Assembly (NCBI GenBank): GCA_964588705.1
Contig: CAZPQV010000005.1
Span: 10,538 to 74,537, forward strand
Length of the DNA stretch: 64,000 nt
From: CAZPQV01 sp964588705
GTDB lineage: Bacteria; Bacteroidota; Bacteroidia; Flavobacteriales; Weeksellaceae
Reading direction: 5' to 3'
The translations under genes and the position numbers were made by a program. Within the stretch, counting starts at the first letter, position 1, and every line of letters starts with the position of its first letter. Below, in pieces: positions 41,588 to 48,723 of this stretch. The notes under the pieces were generated by a model that saw nothing but the letters and a program-made list of their open reading frames with translations, searched no databases and was not told where the DNA came from.

Positions 41588-41611
41588 AAATAAGACAAAA
41601 TAGTCCGAATT
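41588..41611 (+). promoter_or_regulatory. Candidate Rrf2 operator, copy 1
   Basis: AAATAAGAC-N6-GTCCGAATT, an imperfect 9-6-9 inverted repeat where the -33 region of the rrf2 promoter would be (the -7 box TAACTTTG is at 41625-41632). A near-identical site is at 42100-42123 before the next gene. Confidence 0.55.
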
Positions 41612-41624
41612 AAAAAAATATTTT

Positions 41625-41632
41625 TAACTTTG
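41625..41632 (+). promoter_or_regulatory. -7 box of the Rrf2 regulator gene
   Basis: TAACTTTG, exact TAnnTTTG match, 19 bases before the ATG at 41652 and 13 bases after the candidate operator. Confidence 0.5.
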
Positions 41633-41651
41633 TAAAAGAAATTAAAAACAA

Positions 41652-42086
41652 ATGCTGTCAAAAACATGTGAATATGCCTTAAGAGCGATGATTTTTATCG
41701 CGCAGCAATCCAAGGACGGTGATATGGTGAATATTAAAGAGATTTCATCCAATATCAATTCTCCTCAACTGTTTATTGCAAAAATTCTTCAGGGATTAAG
41801 CAAAAAGGGGTTTTTGCAGTCGGCAAAAGGGCGTTACGGCGGTTTTTATATCTCTGATCAGGAAGCCGAAAAATCTTTAGCAGATATTGTGAAAGCAATT
41901 GACGGCGATAAAATGTTCAACGGTTGTGGACTGGGGCTGGCATTTTGTTCGGAAACGAATCCTTGTCCTATTCATAACGAATACAAAGAAGCACGTGATA
42001 AACTGCAGGAAATTTATGGAAAAACCACTCTTAAACAGTTTAGAAATCAAGAAGATGATGAAAAGCTGCTTCTGAGAAGAGGATAA
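41652..42086 (+). CDS. Rrf2-family regulator with three conserved cysteines (NsrR-like)
   Basis: A 144-residue winged-helix regulator of the Rrf2 family: MLSKTCEYALRAMIFIA at the N-terminus, recognition helix SPQLFIAKILQGLSKKGFLQSAKGRYGGFYI. Cys92, Cys99 and Cys105 (C-x6-C-x5-C) sit where IscR and NsrR bind an Fe-S cluster, so the protein probably senses nitric oxide, oxygen or Fe-S status through a cluster. The gene starts the DUF2249/hemerythrin locus and has the same palindrome before itself and before the next gene, suggesting autoregulation plus control of the locus. Assignment to NsrR rather than IscR rests on the neighbours. Confidence 0.92.
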   Translation: MLSKTCEYALRAMIFIAQQSKDGDMVNIKEISSNINSPQLFIAKILQGLSKKGFLQSAKGRYGGFYISDQEAEKSLADIVKAIDGDKMFNGCGLGLAFCSETNPCPIHNEYKEARDKLQEIYGKTTLKQFRNQEDDEKLLLRRG

Positions 42087-42099
42087 TTTTTTTAACATT

Positions 42100-42123
42100 A
42101 AATAAGATAAAAAAGTCTGATTT
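42100..42123 (+). promoter_or_regulatory. Candidate Rrf2 operator, copy 2
   Basis: AAATAAGAT-N6-GTCTGATTT, 7 of 9 palindromic pairs, 18 of 24 bases or more identical to copy 1 at 41588-41611. It lies 37 bases before the start of the DUF2249-hemerythrin fusion gene. Confidence 0.55.
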
Positions 42124-42159
42124 TAATTAAATTCAATAACAACAAAAAATATTAAACCA

Positions 42160-43533
42160 ATGGCTACGCTAGAAACATTAGATGTTACCAAGATTGAACC
42201 GAAACTGAAACACCCAACTGTGTTCAAGCATTTTGATGCTTTGCAGCCTGGGGAAAGTTTTATCATAGAAAACGATCACGATCCAAAACCGCTTTATTAT
42301 GAACTGATTGCCGAGCGTGGCGATATTTTCAGCTGGGAATATTTGGAAAAAGGTCCGGAATGGTTCATCGTTCAGATCGAAAAAAATAAAGATTCAGAAA
42401 AAAAAGAAACCGTTGAAAGACTCGATGTCACCAAAATAGAACCGAAGTTTAAGCATCCCACCATCTTTGAATGGTTTGATAAACTGAATCCGGGCGAAAG
42501 TTTCATCATTGAGAACGATCACGATCCAAAACCACTTTATTACGAACTGATTGCCGAGCGTGGCGATATTTTCACTTGGGAATATCTGGAGAAAGGTCCG
42601 GAATGGTATCACGTAAAAATTGCAAAAAACAATACTTCAACAAAAGAAGAAGTTATTGAAAGACTGGACGTCACTAAAATAGAACCGAAATTCAAACATC
42701 CAACAATTTTCCAATGGTTTGATAAACTGAATCCGGGCGAAAGTTTCATCATTGAGAACGATCACGATCCAAAACCACTTTATTACGAACTTTTAGCCGA
42801 GCGTGGTAATATTTTTACTTGGGAATATTTGGAAAAAGGTCCGGAATGGTATCATGTAAAAATTGCTAAAAACCCAACAGAGGAGACGAAGACAAAGACA
42901 AAACCCGGAACGATTAGCGAAAAAGACATCAAAAAAGCACAGTTGCTGAAAGAGAAAGGCGTGAGTTTTGGCTGTAATGAAACCGGTTCCGATTCAAAAT
43001 CAGATGATTATGACTCCTGGGATTTGAACCAACTGATCGATCATATCGAAAAAACACATCATCATTACATTAAAGAAAACGCAGAAAACCTGAATGATTT
43101 GGCGATGAAAGTTGCCGAACATCACGGAAGCTCAAACCCTGAACTTCACCGTGTTGCCACAAGTGCACATCACTTTTTGCAGGATACTTTAGACCATATT
43201 CTGAATGAGGAACAGGTGCTTTTCCCGGTAATAAGACAGTTATTGGCAAAAAAACAGGGTGAGTCTGTTAAACTGACTTATGAAGTTGGAACGTTAGACC
43301 ATCCGATTAATATTTTAATGAAAGAACACGAAATCGCAAACGAAGATTTGTATTTCCTTAGACGGCTGACCAATAATTTTACACCGCCGTCAAATGCCTG
43401 CAACTCTTATTCTTATCTGTATCAGTATTTCCGCGATTTCGAAGCAAACTTAGTGAAACATCATGAGCTTGAAAACAAATATCTGTTTCCAAAGGCACTG
43501 CAACTGGATAGAGAACTGGCAAAAGCCTTATAA
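42160..43533 (+). CDS. Triple DUF2249 protein fused to a RIC/YtfE-like hemerythrin domain
   Basis: A 457-residue protein. Residues 7-249 are three DUF2249 units with an exact 81-residue period (starts at 7, 88 and 169), each with LDVTKIEPK, FDKLNPGESFIIENDHDP and EYLEKGPEW. Residues about 256-275 (KKAQLLKEKGVSFGC) recall the end of the ScdA_N domain, with only one Cys kept. From about 285 comes a helical hemerythrin-like domain with H295, H300-302, VAEHHG, HHFLQDTLDHILNEEQVLFP, KEHEIANED and KHHELENKYLFP, the di-iron ligand pattern of RIC (YtfE, ScdA), which repairs Fe-S clusters after nitric oxide damage. DUF2249 is a small TusA-like fold. The fusion and triplication are unusual. Function is inferred. 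Confidence 0.88.
   Translation: MATLETLDVTKIEPKLKHPTVFKHFDALQPGESFIIENDHDPKPLYYELIAERGDIFSWEYLEKGPEWFIVQIEKNKDSEKKETVERLDVTKIEPKFKHPTIFEWFDKLNPGESFIIENDHDPKPLYYELIAERGDIFTWEYLEKGPEWYHVKIAKNNTSTKEEVIERLDVTKIEPKFKHPTIFQWFDKLNPGESFIIENDHDPKPLYYELLAERGNIFTWEYLEKGPEWYHVKIAKNPTEETKTKTKPGTISEKDIKKAQLLKEKGVSFGCNETGSDSKSDDYDSWDLNQLIDHIEKTHHHYIKENAENLNDLAMKVAEHHGSSNPELHRVATSAHHFLQDTLDHILNEEQVLFPVIRQLLAKKQGESVKLTYEVGTLDHPINILMKEHEIANEDLYFLRRLTNNFTPPSNACNSYSYLYQYFRDFEANLVKHHELENKYLFPKALQLDRELAKAL
42178..42906 (+). repeat. Three tandem 243-bp coding repeats (DUF2249 units)
   Basis: Units begin at 42178, 42421 and 42664, exactly 243 bp apart. Units 2 and 3 share long identical blocks, for example around 42500-42545 and 42743-42788, while unit 1 has drifted more, suggesting that the third copy arose from the second most recently. 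Confidence 0.9.
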
Positions 43534-43566
43534 ACACTATAAAGCAGATTAAAAAAATCAACAAAA

Positions 43567-44853
43567 ATGAAAAGCAAAGTAGTCATCATAGGAGGTGGTT
43601 TCGCAGGTTTGCAGCTTGCGAAACACATCGATACGAAGGGTTACGAAGTGCTTTTATTAGACAGAATAAACCATCATCAGTTTCAGCCGCTGTTTTATCA
43701 GGTGGCGGCTGCACAATTGGAACCGTCGAGCATTTCGTTTCCGTTCAGAAAAATATTTCAAAAGAAAAAAGGAATCAGTATCAGAATGACGGAAGTGTAT
43801 GGAGTAAACTCTGATAACCAAACAATTACGACAGATATTGGAACATTTAATTACGATCACCTTGTAATTGCCACCGGTTGCAAAACCAATTATTTCAACA
43901 ACGAGAGTCTGGAGAAATCTACGCTTCCGCTTAAATCTACCTTTGATGCAATACAGGTAAGAAACCGCATTTTGAGAAATTTTGAAAGGATGAGTTCCGG
44001 CAGAAATATCGACGAGTCATTATATAATATCGTGATTGTCGGTGCCGGACCAACAGGTGTGGAACTTTCCGGAGCGTTTGCCGAAATGAAAAAACATATC
44101 TTGCCAAATGATTATCCGGAAATCAATACATCAAAAATCAGAATTATTTTGGTGGAAGGAAGTGGTAAAACACTCGGAAATATGAGTGAATTGGCACAAA
44201 CCGCTTCATTGCAATATTTGAAGAAACTTGGCGTTGAAGTAATGCTCAATCAATTTGTGAAAGACTTTGAAAATAATGTGCTGAAACTTTCCGGAGGTGA
44301 AGAAATTAAAACTTCAAATGTGATTTGGGCAGCAGGAGTTACAGGAAATGTTCTGGATGGAATACCGAAAGAACTTACCCAAAACAACCGGTATTTAGTA
44401 GATGATTTCAATAAAATTGAAGGAATTGAAAATGTTTACGCTATAGGAGATATCGCCATGATGAAGTCTGAGAATTATCCCAAAGGACATCCACAGGTAG
44501 CCAATGTAGCCATAAACCAAGCCAAGAATTTAGCCGGGAATTTCAACCGGATGCTTCGGAAAAAAGAACTGAAACCATTCATATATAAAGACCAGGGATC
44601 TATGGCAACTATCGGTAAATTCAAGGCTGCAGTCGATTTGCCGTTCTTGAGTTTCAAAGGATATTTTGCCTGGGTTTTCTGGATGTTCCTTCACCTGATG
44701 CTGATTTTAAGTGTGAAAAACAAACTCATCATTTTCATCAATTGGGTTTGGAGTTTCTTTACCAACGACTCTTCGTTGAGACTGATTCTTAGCGACCGAA
44801 TGAAAATTACGGAGCAACAGAAAGTACCAAAATTTTCAAAAGCACTAACCTAA
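43567..44853 (+). CDS. NDH-2 type NAD(P)H:quinone oxidoreductase
   Basis: A 428-residue FAD flavoprotein: N-terminal dinucleotide fold VVIIGGGFAGLQLAKH (residues 5-20), NHHQFQPLFYQVAAAQLEPSSISFP typical of type II NADH dehydrogenases, a second fold IVIVGAGPTGVELSGAFAEM (about 157-176), and the FAD closing motif NVYAIGDIA. Near the C-terminus, FAWVFWMFLHLMLILSVKNKLIIFINWVWSFF forms the hydrophobic membrane-binding part. NDH-2 transfers electrons from NADH to quinone without pumping protons. Here it lies 33 bases after the triple DUF2249 gene and 10 before a hemerythrin, so it may supply electrons to that system; a plain respiratory role is equally possible. Confidence 0.92.
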   Translation: MKSKVVIIGGGFAGLQLAKHIDTKGYEVLLLDRINHHQFQPLFYQVAAAQLEPSSISFPFRKIFQKKKGISIRMTEVYGVNSDNQTITTDIGTFNYDHLVIATGCKTNYFNNESLEKSTLPLKSTFDAIQVRNRILRNFERMSSGRNIDESLYNIVIVGAGPTGVELSGAFAEMKKHILPNDYPEINTSKIRIILVEGSGKTLGNMSELAQTASLQYLKKLGVEVMLNQFVKDFENNVLKLSGGEEIKTSNVIWAAGVTGNVLDGIPKELTQNNRYLVDDFNKIEGIENVYAIGDIAMMKSENYPKGHPQVANVAINQAKNLAGNFNRMLRKKELKPFIYKDQGSMATIGKFKAAVDLPFLSFKGYFAWVFWMFLHLMLILSVKNKLIIFINWVWSFFTNDSSLRLILSDRMKITEQQKVPKFSKALT

Positions 44854-44863
44854 AAAATTTCAA

Positions 44864-45352
44864 ATGGAAAGAAAGCCCATAAAAAGAAACGAAAATCTTA
44901 TGCCTGTCTCGCGGGAGCATCATGCAACCCTTTTGTTCTGCTGGAAGCTTCGCCAAGGCGTGAAAAAAGAAATTGAGGCAGAAAGGATGACGAAATACAT
45001 CAACTGGTTCTGGAACAATCATTTAGAGCATCATTTTCAGACCGAAGAAAAGTTGTTGTTTATTGATTTACAGGACGAAATGATTGCTCGCGGCGTAGAG
45101 GAACACAAAAAAATTCTTGCAAAAATCAATGAGATTAATGTACGCACTGCTGAAAAAAGTTACGGCCTGTATCTTGAACTGGCAGATTTGGTGGACGACC
45201 ATACGAGGTATGAAGAGCGCGAACTTTTTCCATGGCTTGAAAAGAAATTTTCAATACTGCAACTGAAAGAAATAGGTGAAATTCTCCATGGTGAAGAGCA
45301 TACCGCAGAAGAAAATTACGAAGATGAATTTTGGGCAAAAACAATACAGTAA
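44864..45352 (+). CDS. Hemerythrin-domain protein
   Basis: A 162-residue stand-alone hemerythrin. The di-iron ligands are visible in order as PVSREHHATLL, NNHLEHHFQTEEKLLF, EEHKKILAKI and DDHTRYEERELFPW, i.e. the H ... H-x-x-x-E ... H ... H-x-x-x-x-E pattern on four helices. Such proteins bind oxygen or nitric oxide or act as di-iron redox carriers. No signal peptide, so cytoplasmic. It begins 10 bases after the NDH-2 gene and stops one base before the next ATG, so it belongs to the same operon. The Glu/His-rich C-terminus (HGEEHTAEENYEDEF) may also hold metal. Confidence 0.92.
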   Translation: MERKPIKRNENLMPVSREHHATLLFCWKLRQGVKKEIEAERMTKYINWFWNNHLEHHFQTEEKLLFIDLQDEMIARGVEEHKKILAKINEINVRTAEKSYGLYLELADLVDDHTRYEERELFPWLEKKFSILQLKEIGEILHGEEHTAEENYEDEFWAKTIQ

Positions 45353-45353
45353 A

Positions 45354-46190
45354 ATGGCAACAATTACAGCAAAAACAAAAATATCGGAACTCATAAAGCA
45401 CAACTCACAAAGCATTGACGCCATTGCCTCAATCGCAAAACCGTTGGAAAAGCTTAAGAATCCGATTCTTAGAAAAATTATGGCTTCGCGTGTTACCATT
45501 GCTGAAGCTGCGAAAATGGGCGGCGCCACCGTTGAAGATTTTAAGAGAGTTTTGACTCCGCTTGGATTTGAATTTGAAGGAGAAAATGGGGTAAAGGAAG
45601 AAGCCAAAAGCGAACTGAAACCAAACTGGCTGCAAAATGCTCCCAAAGAAGATATTGATTTCTACGATGTTAGGCCGATCATTGATGATGGCGCCGATCC
45701 GTTAAAGGAAATTCTTGGCAGATTCAAAGAGGTGAAGCCTGGTAAGATTCTCTGTATCATCAATAATTTTGTTCCGACTCCTTTAATCCATCTTTTGAAG
45801 CAGGAAAAAGCAGAGGACAGTTTTGTAGAAACCATCAGCGAGAAAGAATTTCATACCTACTTTCTGAAAAAAGTGAAAGAAGTGACTCACTCTTCGCAAA
45901 CTGCGGATGACAAACTTATGATGGATAATGAGGAAACTTTCAAAGAGGTTTACGCCAAATTTTCTAAGGAACAAATTCGCAAAATTGATGTCCGCGAACT
46001 TGAAATGCCCGGACCAATGCAGGCGATTCTTGGTGAATTGGAAACGCTTCCAAACGGACACGCACTTTACGTGGACCACAAGCGTGTACCGGTTTATTTA
46101 TTAGAAGAATTGGCCGATAAAAACTATGAAATCCATATCCACAATATCGAAGAAGGAAATGTTAAGATGCTGATTTTCACGAAAATTTAA
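45354..46190 (+). CDS. DUF1858-DUF2249-DUF2249 protein
   Basis: A 278-residue cytoplasmic protein starting at ATG 45354; the frame is open 26 codons further back inside the hemerythrin gene but that extension is not family-like. Domain order: DUF1858 (about residues 7-68, TKISELIKHNSQSIDAIASIAKPLEKLKNPILRKIM), DUF2249 (about 102-172, DFYDVRPIIDDGADPLKEI ... VKPGKILCIINNFVPTPLI) and a second DUF2249 (about 210-277, IRKIDVRELEMPGPMQAIL ... GHALYVDHKRVPVYLL). These DUFs co-occur with hemerythrins and NO-reductase-like proteins in many genomes. Their biochemistry is unknown; small-molecule or metal-cofactor handling is possible. Its DUF2249 units are a different subtype from those at 42160. Confidence 0.88.
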   Translation: MATITAKTKISELIKHNSQSIDAIASIAKPLEKLKNPILRKIMASRVTIAEAAKMGGATVEDFKRVLTPLGFEFEGENGVKEEAKSELKPNWLQNAPKEDIDFYDVRPIIDDGADPLKEILGRFKEVKPGKILCIINNFVPTPLIHLLKQEKAEDSFVETISEKEFHTYFLKKVKEVTHSSQTADDKLMMDNEETFKEVYAKFSKEQIRKIDVRELEMPGPMQAILGELETLPNGHALYVDHKRVPVYLLEELADKNYEIHIHNIEEGNVKMLIFTKI

Positions 46191-46385
46191 CTTTTTAAAC
46201 GCTGCTAATTAATTTAACACAAAGGTTAATTTTTCTGTTTTCGATCGAAGTGAGCAAAGATTCGCAAGCGAATTGAAAAGTAAACCCGACAAGAATTTAT
46301 TCTTAGACTTTGCTCACCTAAAATAAAACGAATTCATACAAAAACTTTTCGTCTAAGAAAAATCTAACATCTGCAATAATCAAAA
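46191..46385. other. Structured spacer before the heme-copper-like gene
   Basis: Contains a 10-bp perfect palindrome TTCGATCGAA (46240-46249), then an outer stem GTGAGCAAAG / CTTTGCTCAC (46250-46259 with 46308-46317) enclosing two further hairpins, ATTCGC-AA-GCGAAT (46260-46273) and AAGAAT-TT-ATTCTT (46291-46304). As RNA this could fold into a three-way junction. No promoter of standard form is clear. Confidence 0.6.
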
Positions 46386-47651
46386 ATGGCTGATATAAAC
46401 ATAGGAAAAGCTCCGGGAAACAGCGCCATTCTTCCGTTTTATGCAACGGGAGCAGTGGCATTTGTCATTCTCTGTGTCGTAATGCTGCTGACTCCGCAAT
46501 CTTTTACACAACATTATTTCACTCCGCATATGCTGACCATCGTGCACATCGCGGCTTTAGGTTGGGGAACGATGATTATATTTGGAGCAGCACATCAACT
46601 GCTGCCGGTCATCTGCGAACAGGATTTATACAGCGAGAAAATGGCGTCGCTGGTTTGGTACACGCTCGCCACCGGAATTATCCTTTTAACCTCTACTTTC
46701 TGGAACCTGAGTGTGGGTTGGCTCATGATTACAGGAGGCTCGCTGATCGTGTTTTCAGTTATACTATATGTTATCAACGTATGGAAAACAAGCAGAATCT
46801 GTAAGAAATATTCCGTACAAAAGTTATTTATTACAAGTTCCGCTCTATGGCTTTTATTTACGGTAACTGTCGGGCTTTTATTAGCGATAAATCTTGCTTT
46901 TCCATTCTTTGATGTCAGTCACCTCGAAATTCTAAAACTCCACGCACACGCCGGAATTGCAGGATGGTTTCTTCAGTTGATAACGGGAGTGAGCACAAAA
47001 TTGGTTCCAATGTTTCTGTTGGGAAAATCAGATAAAAACCATTTGTTACTCAACGCATTTATCTTTCAAAATGCTGGCTTAATACTGTTTCTTACCGATG
47101 GATATTTCATTGAAATCACCACAAGAAGTCTTGTGTATGCAGGTTTGGTATTAATCGGAATTATTTTTTGGCTGATGTATCTTCGTGATGCGTATAAAAA
47201 CCGTTTAAGGAAACGTGTAGAACTCTTGATGAAACATTCGTTTCTGTCATTTTTAAGTCTTGTAATTTCAGTTTTGTTGATTCCTGTGGTTTATTTTTCA
47301 AATGGTTACCGCTGGACAATGCTTTACGGAAACCTGCTTTTCATGGGATGGATTACGAATATTATTTTGGGAAAAACCTTCAAAACATTGCCATTTATTA
47401 TTTGGAACGGACATTACAAGCATCTTTCCGGAAAGGTAAAAGTGCCGTTGCCAAAACATCTTTACAGTGAAAAACTGACGGTTTGGCAATTCAGAACTTT
47501 CATTGCTGCATTTCTGGTTTTTGCTTTGGGACTAATAACGCAGGAACTTCTGATTATTAAAGGAGGGCTCGTTTTATGGTTGGCAGTAGCCCTGATTTAC
47601 TGCACAAACGTATTTAAATTACTGTTACACAAAACAAAACATTTAGAATGA
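46386..47651 (+). CDS. Twelve-helix membrane protein resembling NnrS / heme-copper oxidase subunit I
   Basis: A 421-residue protein with about twelve membrane helices. Histidines lie in helices as in heme-binding proteins: His48 and His54 (TPHMLTIVHIAALGWG), His70 (FGAAHQLLPV), and LKLHAHAGIAGWFLQLITGVSTKLVPMF in the middle, a pattern close to NnrS and to subunit I-like proteins found next to DUF2249 and hemerythrin genes. NnrS is a heme- and copper-containing protein that protects cells against nitrosative stress. Binding of heme or copper is inferred from His placement only; it may be another heme-copper-related family. It overlaps the next gene by 4 bases (ATGA), so both are coupled. Confidence 0.8.
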   Translation: MADINIGKAPGNSAILPFYATGAVAFVILCVVMLLTPQSFTQHYFTPHMLTIVHIAALGWGTMIIFGAAHQLLPVICEQDLYSEKMASLVWYTLATGIILLTSTFWNLSVGWLMITGGSLIVFSVILYVINVWKTSRICKKYSVQKLFITSSALWLLFTVTVGLLLAINLAFPFFDVSHLEILKLHAHAGIAGWFLQLITGVSTKLVPMFLLGKSDKNHLLLNAFIFQNAGLILFLTDGYFIEITTRSLVYAGLVLIGIIFWLMYLRDAYKNRLRKRVELLMKHSFLSFLSLVISVLLIPVVYFSNGYRWTMLYGNLLFMGWITNIILGKTFKTLPFIIWNGHYKHLSGKVKVPLPKHLYSEKLTVWQFRTFIAAFLVFALGLITQELLIIKGGLVLWLAVALIYCTNVFKLLLHKTKHLE

Positions 47652-47980
47652 ATTTCGATCCGAACGACAAATATTACGAAGAAAAAAAACGTGCCGAATT
47701 TGCACTTTATGAAGTCATAGACCCTGAACTGATGGTAAATATCATCGATTTGGGATTGGTGTACGACATTACATTTCCTCAGGAAAATCATATTGAGGTT
47801 TTAATGACACTCACGTCACCACATTGCCCGATGGGTGAAGCCATACAAACCGGAGTGCGAAACGCATTGGAAAAAACTTTCCAAGATTATAAAGTAGGAA
47901 TTACGCTGACCTTTGAACCGGCGTGGAGTTACGATTGCGTAACGCCTGAAGGTATGGCAGAACTGGAAAATCGGTATTGA
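47648..47980 (+). CDS. MIP18-family Fe-S assembly factor (SufT/PaaD-like, DUF59)
   Basis: A 110-residue protein of the DUF59/MIP18 family: YEVIDPELMVNIIDLGLVYDI (residues 21-41) and LTSPHCPMGEAIQTGVRNAL with the conserved Cys60. Family members (SufT, PaaD, Mip18) help to deliver Fe-S clusters to target proteins. The start overlaps the stop of the membrane protein gene by four bases, tying an Fe-S maturation factor to the putative nitric oxide defence locus. The following yggS-like gene begins 13 bases later and may belong to the same transcript. PaaD proteins carry an extra C-terminal zinc motif that is absent here, so SufT-like is a better label. Confidence 0.9.
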   Translation: MNFDPNDKYYEEKKRAEFALYEVIDPELMVNIIDLGLVYDITFPQENHIEVLMTLTSPHCPMGEAIQTGVRNALEKTFQDYKVGITLTFEPAWSYDCVTPEGMAELENRY

Positions 47981-47993
47981 TTATCTTTGTTAA

Positions 47994-48722
47994 ATGATTC
48001 TGCAGAACATTGAAATAATCCAAAAAAGAATTCGTGAAACCTGCGCGCGTTCGGGAAGAAATCCGGATGAGGTTAAACTTTTGCTGGCTACTAAAACAGT
48101 TCCGGCAGAAAAAATTATCGAAGCATTCCAATCCGGAGAAACGCTTATTGGTGAAAATAAAGTGCAGGAACTCAAAGAGAAATATGATGGGTTGAAAGAT
48201 TTTGCTCATCAGAAACATTTTATCGGCCATCTTCAGAGCAATAAGATTAAAGATATTTTGAAGTGTGATGTTGCCTGCGTGCAGTCCATCGACCGACTTT
48301 CTGTGGCTGAAAAACTTCAACAGCGGTTAGAGTTTGAAAACAAAACCATTGATATTCTCGTTCAGGTGAATACTTCGGGAGAAGAAAGTAAATTCGGTGT
48401 GAAACCTGAAAATGCCTTGGATTTGGTAAAGCAAATCTCAAAATTTGACCGTGTGAAAATCAAAGGGTTGATGACGATTGGGCTTTTCAGTGCAGAGAAA
48501 GAAAAAGTTAGATTGTGTTTTAAACTGCTTAAAGATATTCAGAATCAAATCATTACGGAAAATATTCCAAATGTTGAGATGGAGGAACTATCTATGGGAA
48601 TGAGTGGCGATCTGGAAGTCGCGATTGAAGAAGGTTCCACCATAATTCGTGTGGGCACTGCGATCTTCGGGGAAAGAATTTATCCCGACAGTTATTATTG
48701 GAACGAGGGCAGTAAGATTTAA
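47994..48722 (+). CDS. YggS-family pyridoxal phosphate homeostasis protein
   Basis: A 242-residue TIM-barrel PLP-binding protein like E. coli YggS or human PLPBP, without known enzyme activity but controlling vitamin B6 and amino-acid balance. The PLP lysine is in VKLLLATKTVPAEKI (about Lys35). Other landmarks are LIGENKVQELKEKY, HFIGHLQSNKI, VQVNTSGEESKFGV, GLMTIG and ELSMGMSGDLEVAIEEGSTIIRVGTAIFG, all family signatures. It starts 13 bases after the MIP18 gene. Its stop is separated from the stop of the convergent M14 gene by one base. Confidence 0.95.
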   Translation: MILQNIEIIQKRIRETCARSGRNPDEVKLLLATKTVPAEKIIEAFQSGETLIGENKVQELKEKYDGLKDFAHQKHFIGHLQSNKIKDILKCDVACVQSIDRLSVAEKLQQRLEFENKTIDILVQVNTSGEESKFGVKPENALDLVKQISKFDRVKIKGLMTIGLFSAEKEKVRLCFKLLKDIQNQIITENIPNVEMEELSMGMSGDLEVAIEEGSTIIRVGTAIFGERIYPDSYYWNEGSKI

Positions 48723-48723
48723 A

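Noticed and set aside
42178..42906. CRISPR-like or satellite array
   Set aside because: The 243-bp period is an in-frame domain repeat inside one gene with no spacers of different sequence.
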